64,000 nucleotides of DNA from Isoetes taiwanensis (lineage: Eukaryota > Streptophyta > Lycopodiopsida > Isoetales > Isoetaceae): contig JAJEKV010000002.1 of assembly GCA_021234155.1 (NCBI GenBank), positions 8,470,811 to 8,534,810 of the forward strand, in the 5' to 3' direction. Shown here in pieces: positions 1-9,803 of the stretch (positions within the stretch are counted from its first letter, which is position 1; every line of letters starts with the position of its first letter). The notes under the pieces are model-generated. The model saw only the letters and a program-made list of their open reading frames with translations. It was not told where the DNA came from and did not search any database. Both the position numbers and the translations under genes were made by a program.

Positions 1-2160
1 CGCGAGGGCCGCAGAGCCCTCTCCGCTGATGGTTGCATGTGAACCCGGAGGGGCAAAAGTATCTTTGGTGGGTATCAAAAAGCATGCATCCCGGACGTAT
101 GCTTATAGCGAGGGTTTTAGCTTAAAAGCACCCTTTTTGCTTAATTTGGGTGTTGATGGGTGTAACTGCTCATCATTTTTTCCAAGCCCTTCATGTATTC
201 ACATGTCCACCTCAGCAACGAACAGTTAGGAAATGATTGTGGGATTTTGGCTGGATTTTCGCGCGAGTGGTTGTATGTATGTTGCAAATTCGAGCCGAGA
301 ACTACTTCGAGCTCATGGCCCGCGCAAATTCTCCCTCAATTCACTTATTCTCCCTCACAAAATTCATGGCGCCTCCTTGATATTGGCACGGAGGCAATCA
401 CACGTTTAGCATTGGATTTTTCGGCGATGAATTCCAATACAATGTTCAGTTGTTGGATCTCCTTTGAAACACATGAGATATCGGCGTGAAGATCCAGTTT
501 CCTTTGCAATTTACAAGAAATTGGATCTTGAGAAAGAGAGATGACAGATTACTGGGAATAAGATGAGAAAAAAAAATGGTTGAACGGAAGATCGAGCATG
601 AGGAGACGAGGCAAGATATAGCCAAACTTACGGTTGATTACTTCAACAAGCTTACCAAGAAACATTTACCCAAAATCAAGGTGGATATGATGAAGAGGGT
701 GGTTCATCACCAATGCAAATGGAAATCTCGAACACGGAATTTTGCCAAATCCAAAGGAGTGCAAGGTAGCGGGGTCTTTGCTCAACAACTTGAAACAACA
801 ATGGTAGCCACAAAGAATCAAAGGAACCATGATATTTGGAGAGCGGGAACCTCAACACCGGTGATGGCTTAAGTCCACAAAATCGAGATGCAATTCTACT
901 ATGGTATTGGCTGTTAGGTACATCTATTCTTGATTTCATGTCTATGCTTCTTTATGCTTTTAAGTGCTTGTATCTGGCGAGTGCTTTCGAAATCAAGTCT
1001 TGCTTCTATGCTTTTAAATGCTTGTATCTGGCTGAAAAGCTCTTGGCTAGGAGGCTCATTGAATAATGTGCAATATTTCTTATGATAGGTTCCAAAATGG
1101 CAACAATTGCAAAATGGCTTTTAATAAGAAGATTGGGCCGCCCTTGGATATGATCCCCGTGGTCTAGCTTCAAAAGGGCGTTGAGGTCTCGATTCTCTCA
1201 CCCCCGCTGCAAGCAAAAGCATTACAAAATTAAGAAACAAAATAGCGAGTCTCTCATTGGAAGAAGAATGTTGTGAATCTTTTAGACTCGGGGTTTCAAA
1301 TTTCTTATCCTTGCAACCTATGGAGGTCACAACGGTATAAGTTTCCATGCAAAAAACTCCTTGCAATGCATAAATATTTCTAATCAAAGGCCACCATTCA
1401 TTTGCAGCTTTTTCAACAATACAAAAGGCACATTCTAAATACCCACGCTTGCTTAAAGGTTTTCGAGAAGTTGAAGCCTATTTATGTAAAAAAGTATCAA
1501 AAAGGAAACCTCGGGCCGCTGCATATACCATATGAAGTTGGAGTATGCCGAGTAGGCTGAGTGCTTTAAGGTGCTTTGGCCCGGATTTCATGGTGAAGAG
1601 TGCAAGTGATGTTGTGAGGTTTGAGAAGTGTCCGGCTAGCCAACATACATATGACTCAAGGCGATGAGCTCGGAAGGGCGTGGTTTGCAACAAGAGCGAG
1701 GGTGAAGAATGATATAGACATGGCCTTGATGTAAAAATGTCGAGGCTATGGCATAACAAATATTCCTATATGTCCAAGAGAAAGAGGATCATGAGTTCTT
1801 GCTTGAATGGAAAACATTGGAAAAGGTAATACTCTCTTTATTGCATCTTTTAACATCTTGAGATGTGTTTGCATCCGGAATCCTTTTTTTGCTTTCAACT
1901 TGCACTAATCTTCTGTTTTATGCTACAGACCTTGCTATAGATTCCGGTGGAGACAAAAATCTTTGGTGGAGTTGCGGACTTTGTTACCAAGGAAGTACCA
2001 AGTGGCGTGAAAAAGAAAAGATCCAATCGACCAAGAAGGGAAATAAAAAGTAAGAAATCTAAAAGGTAGGCGGGTGGGACACATTCTCAAACCGGCCAAA
2101 GACAAGATGAGAGACTTCAAGCCGCAGGGGAAAAAAGAAAGAACCAAAGCCAGTTCTTAG
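1..2160 (+). pseudogene. N-terminal half of DDE/tyrosine-recombinase gene, copy A (decayed)
   Basis: This stretch aligns along its length with 12035-14286, which preserves the reading frames better. From copy B the encoded part is an N-terminal basic helical region, a region around TLRCDSLTPACKQ, a Cys-rich cluster of the form KCQSCGITNIPICP, and a Lys/Arg-rich linker. In copy A these frames are broken by many small indels, most at places where copy B has CAG or CTG. Both copies share a TGA and a TAA just before the Cys cluster, so part of the decay came before the duplication. The coding part leads straight into the DDE-like exon at 2162. The first bases match the start of copy B, so the unit may begin just outside the window. 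Some of the damage may be sequencing error rather than mutation. Confidence 0.6.
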
Positions 2161-2161
2161 A

Positions 2162-2837
2162 TTGTCTTACAAGAGAACGGCAATGAAGGATTTCATTTCC
2201 TATCTCTTTTCTACATTGAAGATATTTGTGCCACATAATTACAGGGCTAGATGGTGGGCCCTGCAATTCAGGAGTCCCATGGACAATATGGAAGATGGCA
2301 CCTTGTTTTACGTAATTGATTTTGTGAGAATTACTGAGATAATACAAAAGGAAGGTTCGAGCCGACCATGGCACAATGATCAGATAGCAATTCTCGTCCA
2401 CATCACATATAGGATAGACAAAAGCTTTGGGATCAGAAAACTATTGAAGGAAACCCATTTTTATTTAAGTGATGACAAGATTCATGACACTCTTTTTGTA
2501 CAGCACTGTCTTAGAAAGCACAATTCATGGCTGGTATCAAATGGAGTAGAATTCTCCAGGCATATAGTTTGGTCAGATGGTTGTTCTAACCAATTCAAAT
2601 CTGCCCGGCCATTCTATTTCCTATCAAGATATCACAATGAGCTAGGGAAGGAAATAGTGTGGAATTTCTTTGGGACAGCCAATGAGGGGGCATTCACTAG
2701 AGAGCAGCTCAAGTATGATGGAGTGAGATTTAGGGGTGCTGCTGATGCCTGTGAATTCGCAATTCGTTGGAATGAAGGTACCAACAACTCTTACTCTCAA
2801 AAAAAAAAGGGGGTACCAACAACGGGGACATTAAAAG
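2162..2837 (+). pseudogene. DDE-transposase-like core exon of the composite gene
   Basis: The open frame reads through about 225 codons. It contains PHNYRARWWALQF, then VIDFVRITEI, then HFYLSDDKIHDTLFVQH, then WSDGCSNQFKSARPFYFLS, then WNFFGTANEG. I recall this order (PHxxRAxW, acidic DF strand, SDDxxHD, DGCxxQFK, FFGxxxxG) from a widespread, poorly characterised family of transposon-related proteins in animals and plants with an RNase-H-like DDE fold. The acidic residues in the DF and DGC motifs fit two catalytic Asp. The third carboxylate is normally in a GKGxxD stretch, which here is altered (ANEGAFTREQLKYDG), so activity is doubtful. A candidate donor AAAAG/GTATTA lies at 2837/2838. The phase does not match the next exon, possibly because of the long A/G homopolymers near 2800. 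Family assignment is from memory of the motif pattern. Confidence 0.55.
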
Positions 2838-2978
2838 GTATTATGCTTTCATCTGTTGTATTCTGCTAAATAGTGCTGTCTATGAACTGCTGTAATTGTT
2901 GAGTAATGTTGTATTGTGCTGTAATGTGTTGAGTAATGCTGTCTGTGAACTGCAATACTTGTTGTTGTCTCTTCGCAG

Positions 2979-3716
2979 GTACTTCTGGTTAATTAGAAAG
3001 GATGATGTTGATAGGACAGACCGGTTGGACTGTGCCAGTGTGGAAGGGACCAAGGAAATACACAGCATCAAGACATATATGGCCAAATCGACTACAAGGG
3101 TGGCTCATAGAGGTTTAAGTTATTTATATGGTAACTGTTTGAAGGGAAACTGGTCATGTTGTGTGAATAGGCACAGGTTGAGGAATTGGAAGTATGTGAC
3201 ACTGAAGCCTATGAAGTCTATTGGCGAAATACTTGATGACGAAATTGACGAGGCATTTTTTGAAGGTGATGGGGAATGGCTTAGTGGAAACATAGAGGAA
3301 GGTGACAACTTTGCATTTGTAGCTGAGGAGGGCAATCAAGAGAATGCAGACTTCTATGCGGTGAAGTGTGTTAAGCTGAGGCATATTCTTGACAAAATTG
3401 TACATGACAGTTGGGGTCAGACTTTTAATGTCGATGAACATGTGTTGGCTGGTATATACTATGCTATCCAACCCGATGATAGTTGGGAGCTACTTCAAAA
3501 CAAAGGTCTTACTTATCAATACAGTCATCGGAGAGAATATGGTGGAAAATTGTTTGGAGTATCTTCATCATTTCAAGAACGAATTCAAGAGTTCAATACA
3601 CTGGAAATCCGTGAGTTTGGTCAGTATCTTGTGTATTTTCTACAGCAAGTTGTGCAAATAAATGGAAAGGTATATAAAGCAACGACAATTAAGGATTTCT
3701 TAACTACTTTTGGAAG
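2979..3716 (+). pseudogene. Bridging exon: end of DDE-like part, middle domain, start of recombinase part
   Basis: This exon begins after a good acceptor (TTCGCAG, 2978) and ends at donor AAG/GTTAGT (3716/3717). One uninterrupted frame encodes FWLIRKDDVDRTDRLDC and EGTKEIHSIK (the usual tail of the DDE-like family), an acidic linker, a middle segment with DSWGQTFNVDEHVLAGIYY that resembles a BAH-like or otherwise beta-rich domain, and finally FGQYLVYFLQQVVQINGKVY, which looks like the N-terminal core-binding helices of Crypton-type tyrosine recombinases. The join between the two enzyme types is therefore inside an open exon. It is not a splice guess. The exon is intact, without stops over about 245 codons, in contrast to the flanking damage. 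Confidence 0.6.
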
Positions 3717-4229
3717 GTTAGTTATCTGATATTCTAAGTTTGGTTCATTTATAACTTATATTAGGTTAAGTTTGAGAATTTTTAGATATTTTAAGTTTAG
3801 CTTACAGCCTTATAATAGCCATGCAAGGGAAAATCGTGGAAGGAGAATGTTTTAAATAGAATAGGCATGTCCTTTCTTAAATATGCCTTCTTTTCTTTCT
3901 ATTTAAAATAAAAGTTGAAAAACACTCAAAATCTATGCAATATTTTTGCTGAGCAATATCTTCCAGTAGAGTATAGCGTAAGCCTTTTATCAGGGTGAAT
4001 TTTGAACAGTGCAATATCTTTTATCTAGTGTTGTAACAGTTATTAATGGTAAAATAATATATGAGAAGGCTGTCTTTGAGCGAAATCTTTCATTCAACAT
4101 GTTATCTTCTTAAGTGCATTTGTGTGGCAGTTAAGGAGAGCTAAGGGCTTCTTTTGCGGTTCTTTCTATTGTATTTTCACAATTTATTTTGAAGCTCTTT
4201 CAATTGTCCATGTTATTGTTTATGTTCAG

Positions 4230-5243
4230 GTTGTTGCAGGAAGGAAGAAATGAGTGTATACGTACCATGGGTCAAGATAAACCAGATATTAATGTGTTTG
4301 AGCATCCATTTTTTGCTGCAGCTAAAGAGGCAGCTAATAAAGTGATAGCAGATATTATGGCAAGGCAACTAAGAAATTCAGATTCCTTGAACATGATAAC
4401 TGATAAGGTAATTAGGAGGTTTTCATTTCTGCAACTAGATTAAGTATATGCTTGTATTTTACTTGTATTTTAGATGTACGGGTTGTACTATTACAGGTGA
4501 TTTTGAAGGTCTTTGCAGCAGAAGAGTTCTTGCCATCGACTCCAAATGGCCTTTTTAATCGGGTTATCTTTTATTGTATAACCAATTTTCTGATTCGTGG
4601 GGGAAAGGAGCTGTGGAATGTGGTCTACAACGATTTTCAAATGATGCAAGATCGTTACGACCATTTTGTTAGGTGAGTTTTTTGTTTTCCTTTTGTGTGT
4701 GTTGCTACTGTTGTAATAATTGATCTTTGTTATAACATGTCCATACAGGTTTATGCAAAGGCCTTGTAAAACCCATCCAGGAGATCTGAATAATTGCAAG
4801 GAATCAGACCTGTGAAAGCCTGTTGAGGTGTATGAAGCAGTTAACGAAGACTCATATAAGACTTTTGAAAAGTATATTTCTCGACTTCCACCAGTAGACG
4901 ATGGTAAAGATGTTTCTGATTGCCATTTTCTCAAGGTCAGTAAGACATTTGTTGTTGGAGGATTAACTTGCTGGTATGCTAAGACAAATTTAGGGTGGAA
5001 AAAATTTAGGTTGGAAAGATCATGGGCAATATAGCTGGTATTCTTTCATCCCTTTTGTTGTTGTCAAGTTTTCAAAATTTGAAGGCTAATTTTTTTTGTT
5101 CTGCTGATAGGCCTCAAGATAAGCAACAAGACATTGCGTCACTATGCAGTCACAAGAGCTCGCCAACAAGGAATTCCTGACAACAATCTTAAGGATTTAA
5201 TACAATAAAAGCGTGGATACACTTCGTATCTATGACCATTCAG
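4230..5243 (+). pseudogene. Crypton-like tyrosine recombinase catalytic exons
   Basis: The exons are 4230-4407, 4497-4672, 4749-4935, a short one ending at 5037, and 5111-5243. Most have GT-AG borders whose phases agree. The third runs 62 codons in frame apart from one TGA at 4813. Motifs in order are LPSTPNGLFNRVIFYC with the box-I Arg in FLIRGGKE (CGT 4596), an AGLKISNKTLRHYAVTRARQ box with Arg CGT at 5137, and SVDTLRIYDHSG with the candidate nucleophile Tyr at 5231. This parallels the NHSLRATAVTR and GHxSxxxLRxYE boxes of Crypton elements and the domesticated KCTD1/QRICH1/ZMYM domains. The box-II His is Lys here (NKTLR), a stop follows DLIQ, and a small frameshift separates it from the Tyr box. 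It is probably inactive, but the recombinase fold assignment is well supported. Confidence 0.65.
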
Positions 5244-5284
5244 GTAAATTACTGTACAATGACGTTTTTTGTATATTTGGCAGT

Positions 5285-5460
5285 ATCTTATATAGTTATA
5301 GGGCTGTGTTATAGGGCTAAATTATAGGGCTAAGTTATATGGCTCAGTTATAGGGCTTAAATTTAAAGGATAGTATTGAAATTTATAGAGCTGCTGAAAT
5401 TCACAAGGCTGAGTTAATTTATAGGGCTCTACGATGAAATTTATAGGGTCAAATTGTTTG
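5285..5460 (+). repeat. Degenerate TTATAGGGCT repeat
   Basis: About seven to nine imperfect copies of TTATAGGGCT-like units, separated by short AT-rich spacers, occupy the intron between the Tyr-box exon and the next exon of the composite gene. The unit is too degenerate and spaced for a simple microsatellite. Confidence 0.6.
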
Positions 5461-5513
5461 GTAGGATGTGTGAAATGCTTATTTAGTTGACAAATGTAAC
5501 AAATAATTATTTG

Positions 5514-6161
5514 TTCGACAAGAAAGCAAGCTATGATGGCAATGCAAGCGAGCATTATGCCAGGCGGAAAGCCTTATGCTGCAGCTCGTTCAATGTTACA
5601 AAAAAAACGTGAGTATTTCTGACTCATTTGTTATGCCTATTCTTCTTCTTCTATTTCTTATCCTACATTTGTATAGTCAATGTATCAGAGGAGAATGTTG
5701 AAATGCCCCTTGTTGTTCCGCAATTGGTTATTGCATTGGAAGAACGCGAAGTGTTAAAAGTGCCTTCTAAGCAGCAGTCTGAGGAGGTTCAGCAGCGACC
5801 TGAGGAGCAGGTTGAGGAGATTTTGCACCAATCCGACAGCAAATGGAACATGTGCAACAAATTTCTCGTAAGCTACAAATTGCAATGCAGCAGGAGGCAA
5901 TAAATCAGACTGGTAATGATGTAATTTTATGCCTTTGAATACTTAATTTTCATGTGTGTTTTGCTTATAGATGGTCAGTTGAAATCTCAACCTAAAATTC
6001 GACCACCATTGGCTATTGTGACAAACGTTAGAGTTCCAAATGTTGGATACCCAGTTCAAAATTCTGCATACCCTCCCCGTGGATTTAATTTCAATTTCTT
6101 ATTCTATTGGTATGTTTTTTTCATTCTGTTGGTACGTTCTATTGGTGTGTTCAATTTCTAA
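5514..6161 (+). pseudogene. C-terminal tail exons of the composite gene (probable)
   Basis: After the recombinase Tyr box, three open blocks separated by intron-like sequence continue on the same strand. They are a short block with MMAMQASIMPGGKPYAAARS ending before GTGAGT (about 5610), a Glu/Gln-rich block (5690-5920) with QQSEEVQQRPEEQVEE and, after a frame change, QMEHVQQISRKLQIAMQQEA, and a final block from 5974 with VRVPNVGYPVQNSAYPPRG. No known domain is visible. The composition suggests a coiled-coil or disordered tail. Joining these blocks to the gene upstream is inference from strand, spacing and splice-like borders. Confidence 0.35.
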
Positions 6162-6457
6162 TTTTACTCGTTGTAAATGGTTGTATGGGCAAAATAATCC
6201 TTAAATAGATGGCAGCGATTATGATTTGTAATATTTGGATACATGGCACCATGTAGTGAAGAGTTTACAAAACATGGCAATTTACAATAATGAGAAATAG
6301 GTAACAACCGTGGAAAGCATGGCAAATTACAGCAATGGAAAGTATGGCAGTTATAAAATAGTTCTAGTTACAGCAAAAATTGTGTACATCAACTTGTATA
6401 GCAGAATTGCATGTCTATAACTTGTACAGATACATTGTTTCATGACTTGAAAATGTG
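6162..6457. other. Non-coding spacer with CATGGCA repeats
   Basis: AT-rich sequence downstream of the composite gene. From about 6235 to 6355 there are several imperfect ACATGGCA/GCATGGCA-type units. No gene or terminal inverted repeat matching the gene's 5' flank was found. Confidence 0.4.
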
Positions 6458-6826
6458 ATCCCATCGATCCGAGACATCGGATCGCCATTCTAGAATGGGA
6501 CGAGCATGCATGTTTTGCATACATGCGGGCGGCGCATGCCCGTTCTGGTTGGGAGTTCGCTATTTTAGGCGCGTTTCTGCATCAACGTCTCATCGGCGCT
6601 TCCTCTTCTCTCTCAGCAGTACCTATTTCTCTTTGAATTGTTTTCCAGGCAGGGGAGGGGCTTCTTCCTGGTTGGTTTGGCCACTTTGGCGTTCCTTTCA
6701 TGCTTTGTCCTTTTTTTCCTTTAGCCTTAAAATCATGTGACCTTAGTCCTCGATCCTAGTTTGTAAGGAAGTCCTTTGGTATTCGGGCGGTTTGTTGGTT
6801 TCATCACGAGTCCCATTCTAGAATCC
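6458..6826 (+). mobile_element. Short element bounded by ATTCTAGAAT, copy 1
   Basis: The unit has a hairpin-capable lead (CGATCCGAGACATCGGATCG), then ATTCTAGAATGGGACGAG, and ends in CGAGTCCCATTCTAGAAT. The inner ends form an inverted repeat of about 16 bases. The body is GC-rich near its start and pyrimidine-rich later, with no coding capacity. The same terminal strings occur at 6828-7471 and, inverted, at the ends of the large block 46571-53478, which defines a family. Confidence 0.55.
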
Positions 6827-6827
6827 G

Positions 6828-7471
6828 TCCGAGACATCGGATCGCCATTCTAGAATCGGACGAGCATGCATGTTTTACATGCATGCGGGTGGCGCATGCC
6901 CGTTCCAGTTGGGAGTTTGCTATTTTTGGCGGCGTTTACGCATCAGCGTCTTATCGGCGCTTCCTCTTCTCTCTCCCGGCGGTACCTATTTCTCTTTTGA
7001 ACCCACCCTCCCCCTTCTTTGTTTATTATATTTGTCGCGTGGCACGCTAATCAACCCCTCCACTCACGGGAGGTTTGTTTTGTTTTTTTTTTTGGTGTTG
7101 GTGATGTGCGGAGTGCTGGTTGGCGGCGGCGTTTGTTTCGACTTCTCCATTAAGTGGGTTTTGGGAGCGATTTCTCTCGCACGGCGTTTGTCTAAGCCCC
7201 TTGCGAAGGTTTATCACTAGGGTTTTTCTCGAAAACCGAAAGGGCGGTTTTTTAATCCCTATGATAAGCTTTCGGCAGGTACACCAACCAAACATCTGTT
7301 AGCATTGTATTTTTGGGGTCCAAATGATATAATTGGATTTTCCCTTTATTTTTCGTGGGTAGTTCGCATGTGTGCGGCTACCCACTATCCACCATTGTAG
7401 AAAATCTGCTGAGATGAATGAGAAGCCTATCTATGCGGTTTGTTGGTTTTATGCGAGTCCCATTCTAGAAT
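6828..7471 (+). mobile_element. Short element bounded by ATTCTAGAAT, copy 2
   Basis: Begins with the same lead and ATTCTAGAATCGGACGAG, and ends in GCGAGTCCCATTCTAGAAT at 7471. It shares about the first 140 bases with copy 1 (GCATGCATGTTTTACATGCA and following) and is longer internally. It abuts copy 1 directly, so the two are tandem. There is no coding capacity. Confidence 0.55.
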
Positions 7472-9485
7472 AATAATTACTGTGATAATCTGTAATAATC
7501 ACTATGATGTTTTGATAACCATTGTAATGTTCGTATTGTTCATATTGTTCTAGGATTTTATGAGATTATATGCTAACACTCTAGGATGTTATGAGAGAAA
7601 GAGTAGAAATTTTGGGCCAATGAGCTGTTATTAGCTGGTAACGACACTTTAATGGACGGCTGAGATTAGATCTCAGCCTGTAAACCAGAGAACCCGGGCG
7701 TTAAGGTGTGGTTCAAACATGATATGACACATGCCAATACTTTCAACACTCCTTAACAGGACTTGGTTTGTTGTACACTAGAAAAAATGCCTCATATTGG
7801 TGCGCATCAAGAACGTTGTTACTGCATAAGAAAGCCAAAACTCATTTTCCCCTCTTAAAGTCATACAACATGCTTAATATATAGAAGGCATGGAGATTTT
7901 TCTGCCTCCTAAAAAAAAACCTCTTGTAATTTCTAGGCGGACCTTGCTAGCTATAAATTCTTACCTACAATTTCCTATAAATTTAAGATCGATAAGCAAA
8001 TTTAAGGACAAAAGTTTTACTAATGAAGATCAAGCTACTCGAAAATAAAATTTTAAGGAGAAGCCTAAGGATATGAATTGATCTGAGGACACTGGATCCA
8101 AATACGATCCCTGACCTCTACCACAATAGGAGAGCACTTATAAGCCATCACTTTGGTTTAGCCACGGGACATAAGACCATGAGGAGGAGAATAAATGCTT
8201 TGAAAAATGTGATGTATGCATCACTTCCAAATAAACTATAAGAGCCAACAAAACCAAGATGAAATGCCTTCTTCTTAGTTGAGGGCCACTTATTAGTTTA
8301 GGATGCCAGAAGAATGTGTTGGTCATCCAAGGCACTACTTTTTGTAGTGGCTCACATGTTTTTAGTGCGGATCACTTTTTTTAAACATGACTTTTTTCTA
8401 TTTTGATCGATGGTTTGCTATAATTCTGGAGTATTTTTTGAACCATTCCATGCTGCCAGTCATGAATAACGATAAATTACCGAACATCTTAATAAGCTCG
8501 GGTCCATTAAGCATATTTAGTTAATACTTGAAGAAAAGATGACCACCTTTAACCACCACTGAGCGATAAATAAAAACGCGTGGGAAAAAAAGATAGACAA
8601 ACTTTAGAATTGTTAATATTAATAGAATGAGCAAGATGCATGTCCAATCTATTGGCGTTCGCAAACAAAATTTGCAATCCAAGTAGGAAATCCTCCACCG
8701 CAAACCAATAAGCATGTGCAATGCACCATTTACTTGGCAAAAATCCAGAGAAATAAACATGGTATAAAAGATAATAAGGAAAACTACCAAAATATCCCTC
8801 TAAGTTTTGGTATTTCCATACTGCCTCTATATGTTTTAAAATTGCCATATTGCCCTGCCTCAACTAACAGTATAAGAAAATAAATAAGAACAATTTAACA
8901 ATTTGCCCCTACACACCAAACTTAATTAGCATAATACCTTTATACAACAAAATTAATTATCAAAATGCCCTTATCTTCTGTTGTGGAAGAATGGAGATGA
9001 CATAGTATATGATTTGTAATGGTTTTGGTATATATTGGTATGCCAAAACTGTAGGAAGCCGATGTCGACCAATAGTTCTTGGAATCTCCAAAGCCCTAAC
9101 AAACCCCCTTTTTTTAGAGAATCCGTTGAGTGATGGCCATATTTCTGGCAATGCAGATCCTAAGGAGTCTTCATCAATCAAGTCACTTTTGCATGTCAGT
9201 CTTCCAATTCTTGTAATGCATTGTTTGGCTGCATGTGTGATGGCTAGGGGAGCCCGGCACACAAAGGAAGTGTAGCAACAGGTTCGTTTCCTGGAATCTG
9301 GCATTGGATGAACATGGTCATGGTTGAAGGCAAAGCCCTCTATTTTTATTCAAGGTTGCAGGACAGATTGATCAAAATTTGTGTCCTTCTATAGTTTGTA
9401 CCCTTCCTTTTTTGCCACAGTAGTAGGTTTTATTTTGTTGCAACAGTGTTTAGTTTAGGAAGATTTTCTTGTGGAGAAAATGATA
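7472..9485. other. No gene recognised
   Basis: AT-rich sequence of about 2 kb. Open frames at 8138-8335 (-), 8549-8863 (-) and 9009-9275 (+) are short, overlap each other on opposite strands, and show no motif I recognise. I treat them as chance frames. Confidence 0.4.
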
Positions 9486-9790
9486 TTATGAAATATAGAT
9501 CGCAGACACAATGCAAGAACAGAGAGAAGGAAGCATCAAATATATTCATGATTGAATAGACAAATACCTGTATGTTTGATTGGTGCTGATCTCCCCCTTG
9601 CTATGTGCTACTCTAGAATTGAATGGTATGGAGAAGGAATAAGAGATGATATAGACTGTGGTATGGGTTGAATCCTCACACCCATCTTTTAGGGTTACAT
9701 CTGATGCAAAGAGTTGTGTGGTTGAACAAGTAGATGGAAGAATGAATCGATGATGTGGCAGATGACAAGTGGATGACTACATTTGCTACA
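9486..9790 (-). repeat. Probable 3' LTR of the copia element
   Basis: On the minus strand a purine tract GGCTAAGGGGAAG (9803-9791) is followed at once by TGTAGCAAATG, the expected polypurine tract and TG start of a 3' long terminal repeat. The far end is not certain. I place it near 9486 from the change in sequence character. No matching 5' LTR is seen beyond 11790. Confidence 0.4.
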
Positions 9791-9803
9791 CTTCCCCTTA
9801 GCC

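Noticed and set aside
2117-2401. Minus-strand frame over the DDE-like exon
   Set aside because: Shadow of the plus-strand coding frame, which has clear motifs.
5285-5460. Possible CRISPR-like spaced repeats
   Set aside because: Repeats are short, imperfect and unevenly spaced, and the context is a eukaryotic intron.
8549-8863. 104-codon minus-strand frame
   Set aside because: No recognisable motif, overlaps another frame on the same strand, and no splice or context support.
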